A stretch of 64,000 nucleotides of DNA, taken from Shinella yambaruensis. Its GTDB lineage: Bacteria > Pseudomonadota > Alphaproteobacteria > Rhizobiales > Rhizobiaceae. The notes under the pieces are model-generated. The model was not told the origin of the DNA and made no database searches. It saw nothing but the letters and a program-made list of their open reading frames with translations. A program made the translations under genes and the position numbers. Below, piece after piece: positions 36,414 through 44,262 of this stretch. The stretch covers positions 620,001 through 684,000 of the forward strand of contig NZ_JALJCK010000002.1 in assembly GCF_022899355.1 (NCBI RefSeq), in the 5' to 3' direction. Numbering within the stretch: position 1 is the stretch's first letter; every line of letters starts with the position of its first letter.

Positions 36414-38150
36414 ATGATCGAATCCGCCTTTGCGAGCCATGACGGCGTGGAGCTTTTCTACCGTGCCTGGCCCGCCCGTTCCGGCGCGGCGAAGGGCGCG
36501 GTCGTTCTGCTGCACCGCGGCCATGAGCACAGCGGCCGGGTGGCGCATATTGCCGAGGAGCTCGGGCTCGACGACTTCGCCTTCTACGCCTGGGATGCAC
36601 GCGGCCATGGCCGGTCGCCCGGCGAGCGCGGCCATTCGCCGTCCTTCGCCCATTCGGTACGCGATCTCGACTGCTTCGTCCGCCATATAAGCGAGACCGG
36701 CGGCTTTTCCATGGACCAGGTCGCCGTCGTCGCCCAGAGCGTCGGCGCCGTGCTGGCCTCCACCTGGGTGCATGACTATGCGCCGGATATCCGCGCGCTG
36801 GTGCTGGCTTCCCCGGCCTTCGACGTGAAGCTCTACGTGCCCTTCGCCAAGGAGGGCATCGCGCTCTGGCAGAAGCTCAAGGGCACGTTCTTCGTCAATT
36901 CCTACGTCAAGGCCCGCTTCCTGACGCATGATCCGCAGCGCATCGCCTCCTTCGAGGCCGATCCGCTGATCACCCGCCCCATCGCCTCCAACATCCTCCT
37001 GGAACTCTACGAGGCGGCAGACCGGGTGGTCGCCGATGCGCGCGCCATCACGGTGCCGACGCAGCTTCTCGTCTCCGGCAGCGATTTCGTCGTGCGCCAT
37101 GCGCCGCAGCACCGCTTCTTCGAAAATCTCGGCAGCACGATCAAGGAGCGCCATGTGCTGCCCGGCTTCTACCACGACACGCTCGGCGAGCGGGACCGGG
37201 CGAAGGCGCTCGAAAAGGTGCGGACCTTCCTCCTCCAGCGTTTCGCCGAACCGCCCGTTGTGGCCGACCTGCGGCGTGCCCATCTTTCCGGCTACACCCG
37301 CGACGAGGCCGACCGGCTGGCGACGCCGCTGTCGCTGTTCTCCCCGCGCGGGCTCTACTGGGCACTGACGCGCGCCTCGATCCGCCTCGGCGGCCTCTTC
37401 TCCAGGGGCATCGAGACGGGTTTGCGCACCGGCTTCGATTCCGGCTCCACGCTCGACTATGTCTATGAGGACGAGGCCCGCGGCCTCGGCCCCGGCGGGC
37501 GGCTGATCGACCGGCAGTTCCTCGACGCGATAGGCTGGCGCGGCATCCGCCAGCGCAAGGTCCATCTGGAGGCGCTGATCGGCACGGCGCTGGCGCGCCT
37601 GAAGGCCGAGGGGCGGCCGCTGCGCGTGCTCGACATCGCCGCCGGCCACGGGCGCTACGTGCTCGATGCGGTCGCGGCGTCCGAGGTAAAGCCGGAGAGC
37701 ATCCGCCTGCAGGACTATTCGCCGATCAACGTGGAGAAGGGCACGGCGCTGATCACCGAGCGCGGCCTCTCGGACGTGGCGGAGTTCCACCGGGCGGACG
37801 CCTTCGACACGGAAGGGCTTGCCGCGATCGCCCCGCGGCCGACGCTTGCGATCGTTTCCGGCCTCTACGAGCTCTTCCCGGACAATGCCCTGATCGAGGC
37901 CTCGCTGGCCGGCCTCGCGCGGGCGACGGAGCCGGGCGCGCTGCTCCTCTATACCGGCCAGCCCTGGCATCCGCAGCTTGAGATGATCGCCCGCGCGCTG
38001 ACCTCGCATCGCGGCGGCGAGGCCTGGATCATGCGCCGACGCACCCAGCAGGAGATGGACCAGCTCGTGGCGGCCGCCGGCTTCCGTAAGGTCGAGCAGC
38101 GCATCGACAAATGGGGCATCTTCACCGTCTCGCTGGCCGAGCGCATCTGA
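36414..38150 (+). CDS. Alpha/beta-hydrolase - SAM-dependent methyltransferase fusion (YnbC-like)
   Basis: Two-domain cytoplasmic protein of 578 residues. Residues 1-290 form an alpha/beta-hydrolase related to monoacylglycerol lipases (LLHRGHEHSGR; nucleophile Ser in VVAQSVGAVL; Asp in SGSDFVV; His in LPGFYHDTLGE). Residues 330-575 are a class I methyltransferase with motif I VLDIAAGHGRYVLDAV at about 405-420. It opens the plus-strand operon, 119 bp from the divergent transferase gene. It may deacylate a phospholipid and methylate a lipid or headgroup; neither reaction is known. Confidence 0.82.
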   Translation: MIESAFASHDGVELFYRAWPARSGAAKGAVVLLHRGHEHSGRVAHIAEELGLDDFAFYAWDARGHGRSPGERGHSPSFAHSVRDLDCFVRHISETGGFSMDQVAVVAQSVGAVLASTWVHDYAPDIRALVLASPAFDVKLYVPFAKEGIALWQKLKGTFFVNSYVKARFLTHDPQRIASFEADPLITRPIASNILLELYEAADRVVADARAITVPTQLLVSGSDFVVRHAPQHRFFENLGSTIKERHVLPGFYHDTLGERDRAKALEKVRTFLLQRFAEPPVVADLRRAHLSGYTRDEADRLATPLSLFSPRGLYWALTRASIRLGGLFSRGIETGLRTGFDSGSTLDYVYEDEARGLGPGGRLIDRQFLDAIGWRGIRQRKVHLEALIGTALARLKAEGRPLRVLDIAAGHGRYVLDAVAASEVKPESIRLQDYSPINVEKGTALITERGLSDVAEFHRADAFDTEGLAAIAPRPTLAIVSGLYELFPDNALIEASLAGLARATEPGALLLYTGQPWHPQLEMIARALTSHRGGEAWIMRRRTQQEMDQLVAAAGFRKVEQRIDKWGIFTVSLAERI

Positions 38151-38157
38151 GGCGGCC

Positions 38158-39492
38158 ATGGGGGAGGGCGTCGCATCTGTCCTTGCCGTCGATCGCCGCG
38201 CGGTTTTTCGCGCGGCAGCGCTCTGGCTCGCCGTCCTGGCGCCGTTCTTCTACCTGACCTACGGCTTTTCCAACTGGCTGGCTGCGCAGCGGGCGGACGT
38301 GCCGAATCTCGCGTTCGGCTGGGAGCGGCACATCCCCTTCCTCGCCTGGACGATCCTGCCCTACTGGTCGATCAACGCCTTCTATGCGCTCTCGCTCTTC
38401 GTCAACGAGACGCCGGCGGAGGTCGGCCGGCTGGCGCGGCGCTACCTCACGGCACAGGTCGTCGCCGTCCTCTGCTTCATCGCCTTTCCGCTGCAGGCGA
38501 TCTTCGTGCGGCCGGAGACGCAGGGGCTGCCGGGCTTCCTGTTCGACGTGCTCGGCGGCTTCGACAAGCCGTTCAACCAGGCCCCTTCGCTGCATGTCGC
38601 CCTGCTGGTGATCATCTGGGATCACTGGCGCATGCGGCTGCGGGGAAAGACGCTGGCGGTCTGGCATGCCTGGAGCTTTCTGATCGGCGTCTCCGTCCTC
38701 ACCACCTGGCAGCATCACAGCATCGATATCCCGACCGGCGCGCTGCTCGGCCTCTCCGCCCTCTGGCTGTTCCCGGCCGGCCGGCCGTCGCCGCTGGCAG
38801 GGTTTCGCCTGACGGTCGATCCGAAGGCGCGGCGGCTCGCCGTCTGTTATGGCGCCGGCGCGCTGGTCTTCCTGTTCCTTGCGGTGTGGACGACGTTCGG
38901 CTCCGGGGCGGGGTTGCTGCTGCTCTGGCCGGCGCTTGCCCTCGCCATCGTCGCGCTCGCCTATGCCGGTGCCGGGCCGGATGTGTTCCAGAAGGAGGGC
39001 GATGGCCGCATCAGTCTCGCAAGCCGCTGGCTGCTGATGCCCTACAGGCTCGGTGTGCGGGTGAATGCCTGGTGGTGGACGCGGCGCCTGCCGGCCGCCG
39101 TCGAGATCGCTGACGGCGTCTTCCTCGGCCGGGTGCCGACGCGGCGTGCCCTTTCGACCTATGCCGCCGTCATCGACATGACGGCGGAGCTGCCGGGCCT
39201 TGCCGTTCCCGGCCTTTCCTGGCGCGCCTTCCCGGCGCTCGATCTGCTGCCCCTCTCCGCCGCCCGCATCCGCGAGGCGGCGCTCGCCGCCGAGGAAGCG
39301 GGGCGGCATGGGCCGGTCCTCGTCTGCTGCGCGCTCGGCTTCCAGCGCAGCGCGCTCGTCGCCGCCTGCGTCCTGATGCGGACGGGGCTTGCGGCCAGCG
39401 CCGTCGCGGCCGTCGCCCAGATCAAGGCGAAGGGGCGGCCGGTGCATCTTGCGCTGGAAACCTATGCCGCGATCGAGGAGGCGGCGCGATGA
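38158..39492 (+). CDS. PAP2 phosphatase - dual-specificity phosphatase fusion (YnbD-like)
   Basis: Membrane protein of 444 residues. The N-terminal two thirds are a PAP2-type lipid phosphatase with several helices (motifs NQAPSLHVALL and HHSIDIPTGA). The C-terminal 150 residues are a dual-specificity phosphatase with catalytic loop CCALGFQRSA (C-x5-R). Both domains could remove phosphate from a phosphatidyl-alcohol phosphate, as PgpB or PTPMT1 do for phosphatidylglycerophosphate. It starts 7 bp after the hydrolase-methyltransferase gene and overlaps the next by 4 bp. Confidence 0.83.
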   Translation: MGEGVASVLAVDRRAVFRAAALWLAVLAPFFYLTYGFSNWLAAQRADVPNLAFGWERHIPFLAWTILPYWSINAFYALSLFVNETPAEVGRLARRYLTAQVVAVLCFIAFPLQAIFVRPETQGLPGFLFDVLGGFDKPFNQAPSLHVALLVIIWDHWRMRLRGKTLAVWHAWSFLIGVSVLTTWQHHSIDIPTGALLGLSALWLFPAGRPSPLAGFRLTVDPKARRLAVCYGAGALVFLFLAVWTTFGSGAGLLLLWPALALAIVALAYAGAGPDVFQKEGDGRISLASRWLLMPYRLGVRVNAWWWTRRLPAAVEIADGVFLGRVPTRRALSTYAAVIDMTAELPGLAVPGLSWRAFPALDLLPLSAARIREAALAAEEAGRHGPVLVCCALGFQRSALVAACVLMRTGLAASAVAAVAQIKAKGRPVHLALETYAAIEEAAR

Positions 39493-39926
39493 CGGACTGG
39501 CGGGCGATCGTCGCGGATGCCATCCGGCGCCTCCGGCGCAACGGCCTTGCCGGCGGCGCGGCGGCGCTGCTGATCCTCGCCGCCGCGCCGCCGACGGCCG
39601 GCGCCCATGGTTTCACCGGGCCGCTCGCCTGGGGGCTGCTGCTTGCCTCCTGCCTCGTGCCGCTGGCATTTTCGGTGCATCTCCTGTTCGATGCCGCGCT
39701 GTTCCGGCTCGCCGCCTCCCATGACGGGGAAGCGGCGGGGCTTGCGGCCATCGACGACGTTCTGGCGCGCATGGGGCTTCGTGCCCGGGGCGGCGTTTCG
39801 GCAACGCTGCCGGAGCGCCTCCGGGGATGCCGGCGGCTCCTCTGGCTGCAGCGGATCGCATTGGCGGTCGCCGTCGCGCTCTACCTCATCCTGCTCCTCG
39901 ACGGGATGGAGGGAGGCGGGGCATGA
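39489..39926 (+). CDS. Small membrane protein of the lipid cluster, unknown function
   Basis: Protein of 145 residues with three hydrophobic segments (AGGAAALLILAAAPPTAG; GPLAWGLLLASCLVPLAFSV; IALAVAVALYLILLLDG) and a basic amphipathic middle. It overlaps the phosphatase fusion and the acyltransferase by 4 bp on each side, so it is translated with both. I do not recognise the family. It may be an accessory subunit of the lipid-modifying enzymes. Confidence 0.65.
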   Translation: MTDWRAIVADAIRRLRRNGLAGGAAALLILAAAPPTAGAHGFTGPLAWGLLLASCLVPLAFSVHLLFDAALFRLAASHDGEAAGLAAIDDVLARMGLRARGGVSATLPERLRGCRRLLWLQRIALAVAVALYLILLLDGMEGGGA

Positions 39927-40576
39927 GCGCGAACGGCGCATCCCTGTTGCAGACGGTATCCGGCGCGGTGCTCGCCGGCCTTTCGCGCGCCGTCACCGGC
40001 GTGCGGCCGATCTGGGCCGGCTCGGCGCCCTACGGCCGGCAACGCATCTATTTCGCCAACCATGCGAGCCATGGCGATTTCATCCTGGTCTCCACCTGCC
40101 TGCCCTTTGCCGAACGCCGCCGCACGGCCGCCGTCGCCGGGGCGGACTATTGGAATGCCGGCCCGATCCGCCGCTTCATTTCCGGCAGGATGCTGCGCAC
40201 GGTGCTCGTCGAGCGCAACTGGGTGGAGCGCACCGCCGATCCGATGCAGGTGATGCTCGCCGCGCTCGATGCGGGCCAGTCCCTGATCTTCTTTCCCGAG
40301 GGCACGCGCAACATGACGGAGGAGCCGCTCCTGCGCTTCCGCTCCGGCCTCTACAATCTCGCGGCGCTTCGCCCGGATGTCGAGCTGGTGCCCTGCTGGA
40401 TCGAGAACATGTCGCGCGTCCTGCCGAAGGGTGCGCTCCTGCCGGTCCCGCTGCTCTGCCGCGTCGTCTTCGGCGCCCCGCTGGTGCTTCAGGCCGGGGA
40501 GGAGCGGAAGGCTTTCCTCGAGCGCGCCCGCGCGGCGCTTCTTGCCCTTGCGCCCCGAAAGGATGGAACCCGCTGA
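39923..40576 (+). CDS. Lysophospholipid acyltransferase family protein (PlsC-like)
   Basis: Glycerolipid acyltransferase of 217 residues with the H-x4-D motif in FANHASHGDF, the FFPEGTRN motif III and a likely membrane-associated N-terminus. It should acylate a lysophospholipid or lysophosphatidate. It overlaps both neighbours by one to four bases. E. coli ynbABCD lacks this gene, so the cluster here can make its own phosphatidate for the CdsA-like enzyme encoded next. Confidence 0.85.
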   Translation: MSANGASLLQTVSGAVLAGLSRAVTGVRPIWAGSAPYGRQRIYFANHASHGDFILVSTCLPFAERRRTAAVAGADYWNAGPIRRFISGRMLRTVLVERNWVERTADPMQVMLAALDAGQSLIFFPEGTRNMTEEPLLRFRSGLYNLAALRPDVELVPCWIENMSRVLPKGALLPVPLLCRVVFGAPLVLQAGEERKAFLERARAALLALAPRKDGTR

Positions 40577-41505
40577 TGAGCGACGACACGCGTCTTTTCC
40601 TTGGCCTCGTCTCGGTGCTCGTCATCGCGAGCCTCGTTGCCGGCGTGCTTTCCTGGCGCAGCGAGAAACCGCTGCCGGCGACGCTCGAAAACCTCAATGC
40701 CCGCATCAAGGCCTGGTGGATCATGGTGGCAGGCATCAGTGTCGCCTTCCTGTTCGGCACGGGCGGCGTGATCCTGCTTTTCGCTTTCGTCTCCTTCGCG
40801 GCGCTGCGCGAATACGTCACCCTCACCAACACGCGCCACGCCGACCGCTGGACGCTGCTCGGCATGTTCCTGATCATCGTGCCGGTGCAATACTACCTGA
40901 TCTGGATCGACTGGTACGGGCTCTATTCGATCTTCATCCCCGTCTACTGCTTCCTCGCCATGCCGGCGCTGACGGCCATGCGCGGCGACACGTCCCGCTT
41001 CCTCGAACGGGTCAGCGAGCAGCAATGGGGCATCATGCTGTCGGTCTATTGCATCAGCCATGTGCCGGCGCTGGTCACGCTGCCCATTCCCGGCAACGAG
41101 GGGCGGGGCCTGCTGCTCATCGCCTTCCTCATCGCCACCGTGCAGGGCAGCGACGTGCTGCAGTACATTTTCGGAAAGCTCTTCGGCAGGCACAAGGTCG
41201 CGCCGAGCATTTCGCCGTCGAAGACCTGGGAAGGGCTGGTCGGCGGCATTGCCAGCGCTTCGCTGCTCGGTGCTGGGCTCTACTGGCTGACGCCGTTCTC
41301 GCCGTTCGAAGCCGGCGGGCTCGCGGCGCTCGCCTGCATCATGGGCTTCTTCGGCGGCCTCGTCGCCTCCGCCATCAAGCGCGACCGCGGGGTGAAGGAC
41401 TGGGGCCACATGATCGAGGGCCATGGCGGCATGCTCGACCGCGCCGACAGCCTCGTCTTCGCCGCCCCCGTCTTCTTTCACATCGTGCGCTACGCCTGGA
41501 CGTAA
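40576..41505 (+). CDS. Phosphatidate cytidylyltransferase (CdsA/YnbB-like)
   Basis: Integral membrane enzyme of 309 residues that makes CDP-diacylglycerol from phosphatidate and CTP. It has eight or so helices and the full CDS signature: SPSKTWEGLVGG, SAIKRDRGVKDWGHM, EGHGGMLDRADSLVF. It is probably a second CdsA beside the housekeeping copy. With the acyltransferase before it and the CDP-alcohol transferase opposite, it supplies the activated lipid. It is the last gene of the operon. Confidence 0.9.
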   Translation: MSDDTRLFLGLVSVLVIASLVAGVLSWRSEKPLPATLENLNARIKAWWIMVAGISVAFLFGTGGVILLFAFVSFAALREYVTLTNTRHADRWTLLGMFLIIVPVQYYLIWIDWYGLYSIFIPVYCFLAMPALTAMRGDTSRFLERVSEQQWGIMLSVYCISHVPALVTLPIPGNEGRGLLLIAFLIATVQGSDVLQYIFGKLFGRHKVAPSISPSKTWEGLVGGIASASLLGAGLYWLTPFSPFEAGGLAALACIMGFFGGLVASAIKRDRGVKDWGHMIEGHGGMLDRADSLVFAAPVFFHIVRYAWT

Positions 41506-41823
41506 CCAGCGGCGTCTGCCCATCGGCGGGAGCCTGCCGAGACGGGCCGAGGCGCCGATGCCGCGGGAAAACGCCGCGCTCGGCCGGTACGCGCAGCCTT
41601 CATGCGCCGGCGGCCACCGACATGTCCGGCGGCATCGGTGGCAGCACGGCGCGCCAGCCCCGGCCGGCAGTGGAAATGGCGGCGCTCGGCGGCAAGTTGC
41701 GCTCGCTCGGCGTTTCGGGCATTGATGCCGCGCTGCCATCGCCGATCGGCGCGGAACGCGCCGGTTTCATCCTCTCGGCTTTCGGCAAAACCAATCTGTG
41801 ATCAACACCATGGGAGATTTTTC
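41506..41823 (+). other. Intergenic region with possible gene remnant
   Basis: A 318-bp gap. An ATG at 41622 opens a 59-codon frame to 41801 (MAALGGKLRSLGVSG; DAALPSPIGAERAGFIL). Its smooth, protein-like composition resembles a C-terminal fragment of a larger enzyme, but no family is recognised and no ribosome-binding site is obvious. No terminator was found for the lipid operon. Confidence 0.25.
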
Positions 41824-42162
41824 ATGATCCAGCGTATCAAGCCCGGCAAGCGCTTCTGCCAAGCCGTCGTCGTCAACGGCGTCGTCACCACGGCCGGCGT
41901 CACTGGCAGCGGTGCCGACACGACCGCCCAGACCCGCGACATCCTGGCCACGATCGAGGGCCTTCTGGCCGAGGCCGGTACTTCCAAGGCCAAGCTGATC
42001 AGCGCCAACATCTGGCTGCGCGACATCGCCCATTTCGCCCAGATGAACGACGTCTGGGACCAGTGGGTCGACGCGGATAACCTGCCGGTCCGCGCAACGG
42101 TCGAGGCCCGCCTCGCCGCGCCGGAACTGCTGGTCGAAATCCAGGTCACCGCGCTCGTCTGA
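41824..42162 (+). CDS. RidA-family protein
   Basis: Protein of 112 residues: RIKPGKRFCQAVVVNGVVTT, DILATIEGLLAEAGTSKAKL, ANIWLRDIAHFAQMNDVWD and PVRATVEARLAAPELLVEIQ, with the family Arg in PVR. GGGAG lies 10 bp before the ATG. It appears to be a single-gene unit and differs from the RidA at 28992-29384. It likely removes reactive imines, but no partner enzyme is adjacent. Confidence 0.85.
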   Translation: MIQRIKPGKRFCQAVVVNGVVTTAGVTGSGADTTAQTRDILATIEGLLAEAGTSKAKLISANIWLRDIAHFAQMNDVWDQWVDADNLPVRATVEARLAAPELLVEIQVTALV

Positions 42163-42566
42163 ACCGCGCGGTGACCCGTTCGCGGGTGAAGACGCGGGGC
42201 CGCGCGCATGCGGCCCTTGCAATTTCGATGATGCTCTTCAACCTGGGGTCTGGCAACGGGCTGGCCCGAAGGCGCGGCTGGGCACCATCGCCCCGGCGGT
42301 GGACAACCCACGCTACGCCCTACCGGCGCCAGGCCCGCCACCGACCTCAACCGCCCGCTGCTCTCCAGCAGGCGTCCCGGTCCACGGGTGCGAACCCCAA
42401 GCGTGCCACGAAAGCCCGCCACGTTCGCACGACCCCTTTGGCGTTGAAATTTCACGCTCTTCCGCTCCATGCTCCACGCACGCCCGGACAATCCCGCCCC
42501 GGTATCAGCCTTCCCGCACATCCAGGACTTCCAGCTCAGACAAATCCGTGGTTTACAAAAGGCCAG
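42163..42566. other. Non-coding stretch before the CRISPR array
   Basis: 404 bp without a convincing gene on either strand. The first half is GC-rich and has no recognisable motif. The final 60 bp before the first repeat are slightly more AT-rich (GTTTACAAAA at 42551-42560) and would be the leader if the array is transcribed on the plus strand. Confidence 0.35.
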
Positions 42567-42861
42567 GTCACCTCCCTGCGGAGGTGTGGATTGAAACGCG
42601 AAGGGTCAAGGTCGCTGTGCCGAAGCGCAGCGGTCACCTCCGTGCGGAGGTGTGGATTGAAACGACGAAGGCCACGCGATAGCGAACGCCGCCGGGGGCA
42701 CCTCCCTGCGGAGGTGTGGATTGAAACTGGGTGACGTCGAGATAGGCCTCGTCGAGCGACGGATCGCCTCCTTGCGGAGGGGCAGGGATTGAAACGTCTC
42801 GAGGAAGCGGGATTTGGCGTAGAGGTTCCTGCCGTCTCCATGTTGGAGTGCTGCCCGAAAC
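42567..42861 (+). CRISPR. Short, decaying type I (I-C-like) CRISPR array without cas genes
   Basis: Three 31-nt repeats at 42567-42597, 42633-42663 and 42697-42727 are near identical. Each has a CACCTCC/GGAGGTG stem around a four-base loop and ends TGGATTGAAAC, as in type I-C repeats. A fourth at 42763-42795 is divergent, with two extra bases before ATTGAAAC. A fifth at 42834-42861 is heavily decayed (GTCTCC...GGAG...CCCGAAAC). Spacers are 35, 33, 35 and about 38 nt. Decay increases towards the 3' end, so the leader is probably upstream of 42567. No cas gene is in the window. Confidence 0.8.
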
Positions 42862-42943
42862 GGCGGAGCCGGAAATGTGCGCCGATGAAGGCGGCTGCCC
42901 TTTAGGCCGGAGCGGGCGGATGCGCGCTCCGGCGTGTCGGCCG

Positions 42944-44260
42944 TCAGGCCGGCTTCAGCACGTCGGCTAGCGCGTCCACCAGCATGTCGGCGTTCTCGCG
43001 GGAGAAGACGAGGGGCGGGCGGATTTTCAGGATGTTGGCGTTGGGACCGGAGGCGCTGATCAGGACGCGGCGGGCGCGCAGGCCGTTGACGATGCGGGTC
43101 GTCAGGGCGGCGTCGGGCTGTTTCGTCGCGGGGTCGGCGACGATCTCGACGCCGATGAAGAGGCCGGAGCCGCGGATGTCGCCGAGGGCCGGGTGGAGGC
43201 GGGCAAGGCCTTTCAGGCCGTCCATCAGGTACTGGCCGACCTCCAGGGCGTTCTGCTGCAGGCCTTCCGTCCGGATCGTGTCGAGCACGGCCTTGCCGGC
43301 GGCGGCGGCGACCGGATTGCCGCCGAAGGTGTTGAAGTAGCGGGCGCGGGGGCCGAACTCGGCGACCACGTCCGGGCGCAGCACGATGCCGGCCATCGGG
43401 TAGCCGTTGCCCATCGGCTTGCCGATCGTCACCATGTCGGGGGAGACGCCGTGGCGCTCGAAGCCCCACATGGCCTCGCCGGTACGGCCGAAGCCGGGCT
43501 GCACCTCGTCGGCGACGAAGAGGCCGCCCGCGCTATGGATCGCATCCACCGCCGGCTTCAGAAAGCCTTTCGGACCGGCGAAGATGCCGTCGCTGGAAAA
43601 GATCGTGTCGGTGATCAGCATGGCCGGCTTGATGCCGTGGCGCTTCAGGTCGGCAATGGCGGCGCTGACGTCGCGGCCGAATTTCTCCATCATCTCTTCC
43701 GGCGAATGGCGGTAGCTGTCCGGCGCCGGCACGGTGCGCACATGGGCCCCGAGCGTCACGGCCTCGCCGAGCGAGGGGGAGAATTCTGCGACCGCGCTCG
43801 TCAGGCCGTGATAGGCGAGTTCCGTCGCGATGATGCCGGTGCCGCCGGTGACGAAGCGGGCGATGCGCACGGCAAGGTCGTTGGCCTCGCTGCCGGTGCA
43901 GGTGAACATGGCCTGGCTGAGGTCGCCGGGGAAGGTGGCGGTCAGTGCCTCGGCATAGTCGACGATGCCTTCGTGCAGGTAGCGCGTATGGGTGTTGAGT
44001 ACGGCGGTCTGGCGGGTGATCGCCTCCACGACGCGCGGATGGCAATGGCCGACCGAGGCGACGTTGTTGTAGGCGTCGAGGTATCTTTCGCCCGCAGCGT
44101 CATAGAGGAAGACGCCTTCGCCGCGCACGAGGTGCAGCGGCTTTTCGTAGAACAGGCGATAGGCGGGGCCGAGCACCTTTTCCCGGCGGGCGATCAGCGC
44201 CCGTTCGGCCTCGCTGAGCCGTTCGAAATCCTCGCGCGAAAATGCATTCACCATCGACAT
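42944..44260 (-). CDS. Class III aminotransferase-fold phospho-lyase or aminotransferase
   Basis: PLP enzyme of 438 residues of the class III (AGXT2-like) fold: NNVASVGHCHPRVVEAI, TCTGSEANDLAVRIAR, FVADEVQPGFGRTGEAMWGF and the PLP lysine in VTIGKPMGNGYPMAG. The start at 44260 lies 2 bp after the stop of a kinase-like gene, so the two are cotranscribed. Human AGPHD1 (hydroxylysine kinase) and AGXT2L2 (5-phosphohydroxylysine phospho-lyase) are the same pair, and AGXT2L1 acts on phosphoethanolamine. A phospho-lyase is therefore more likely than a true transaminase. Confidence 0.72.
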   Translation of the reverse strand: MSMVNAFSREDFERLSEAERALIARREKVLGPAYRLFYEKPLHLVRGEGVFLYDAAGERYLDAYNNVASVGHCHPRVVEAITRQTAVLNTHTRYLHEGIVDYAEALTATFPGDLSQAMFTCTGSEANDLAVRIARFVTGGTGIIATELAYHGLTSAVAEFSPSLGEAVTLGAHVRTVPAPDSYRHSPEEMMEKFGRDVSAAIADLKRHGIKPAMLITDTIFSSDGIFAGPKGFLKPAVDAIHSAGGLFVADEVQPGFGRTGEAMWGFERHGVSPDMVTIGKPMGNGYPMAGIVLRPDVVAEFGPRARYFNTFGGNPVAAAAGKAVLDTIRTEGLQQNALEVGQYLMDGLKGLARLHPALGDIRGSGLFIGVEIVADPATKQPDAALTTRIVNGLRARRVLISASGPNANILKIRPPLVFSRENADMLVDALADVLKPA

Positions 44261-44262
44261 GA

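Noticed and set aside
36351-38159. 600-codon frame antisense to the hydrolase-methyltransferase gene
   Set aside because: The plus strand has recognisable catalytic motifs; the antisense product is Arg/Gly/Asp-rich and low in complexity.
40377-41801. Long frame extending beyond CdsA into the next gap
   Set aside because: It is in a different frame from cdsA and only its last 59 codons look protein-like; listed only as a possible remnant.
41506-42566. Possible attachment site or mobile element near the CRISPR array
   Set aside because: No integrase, transposase, tRNA or direct target repeat was found.
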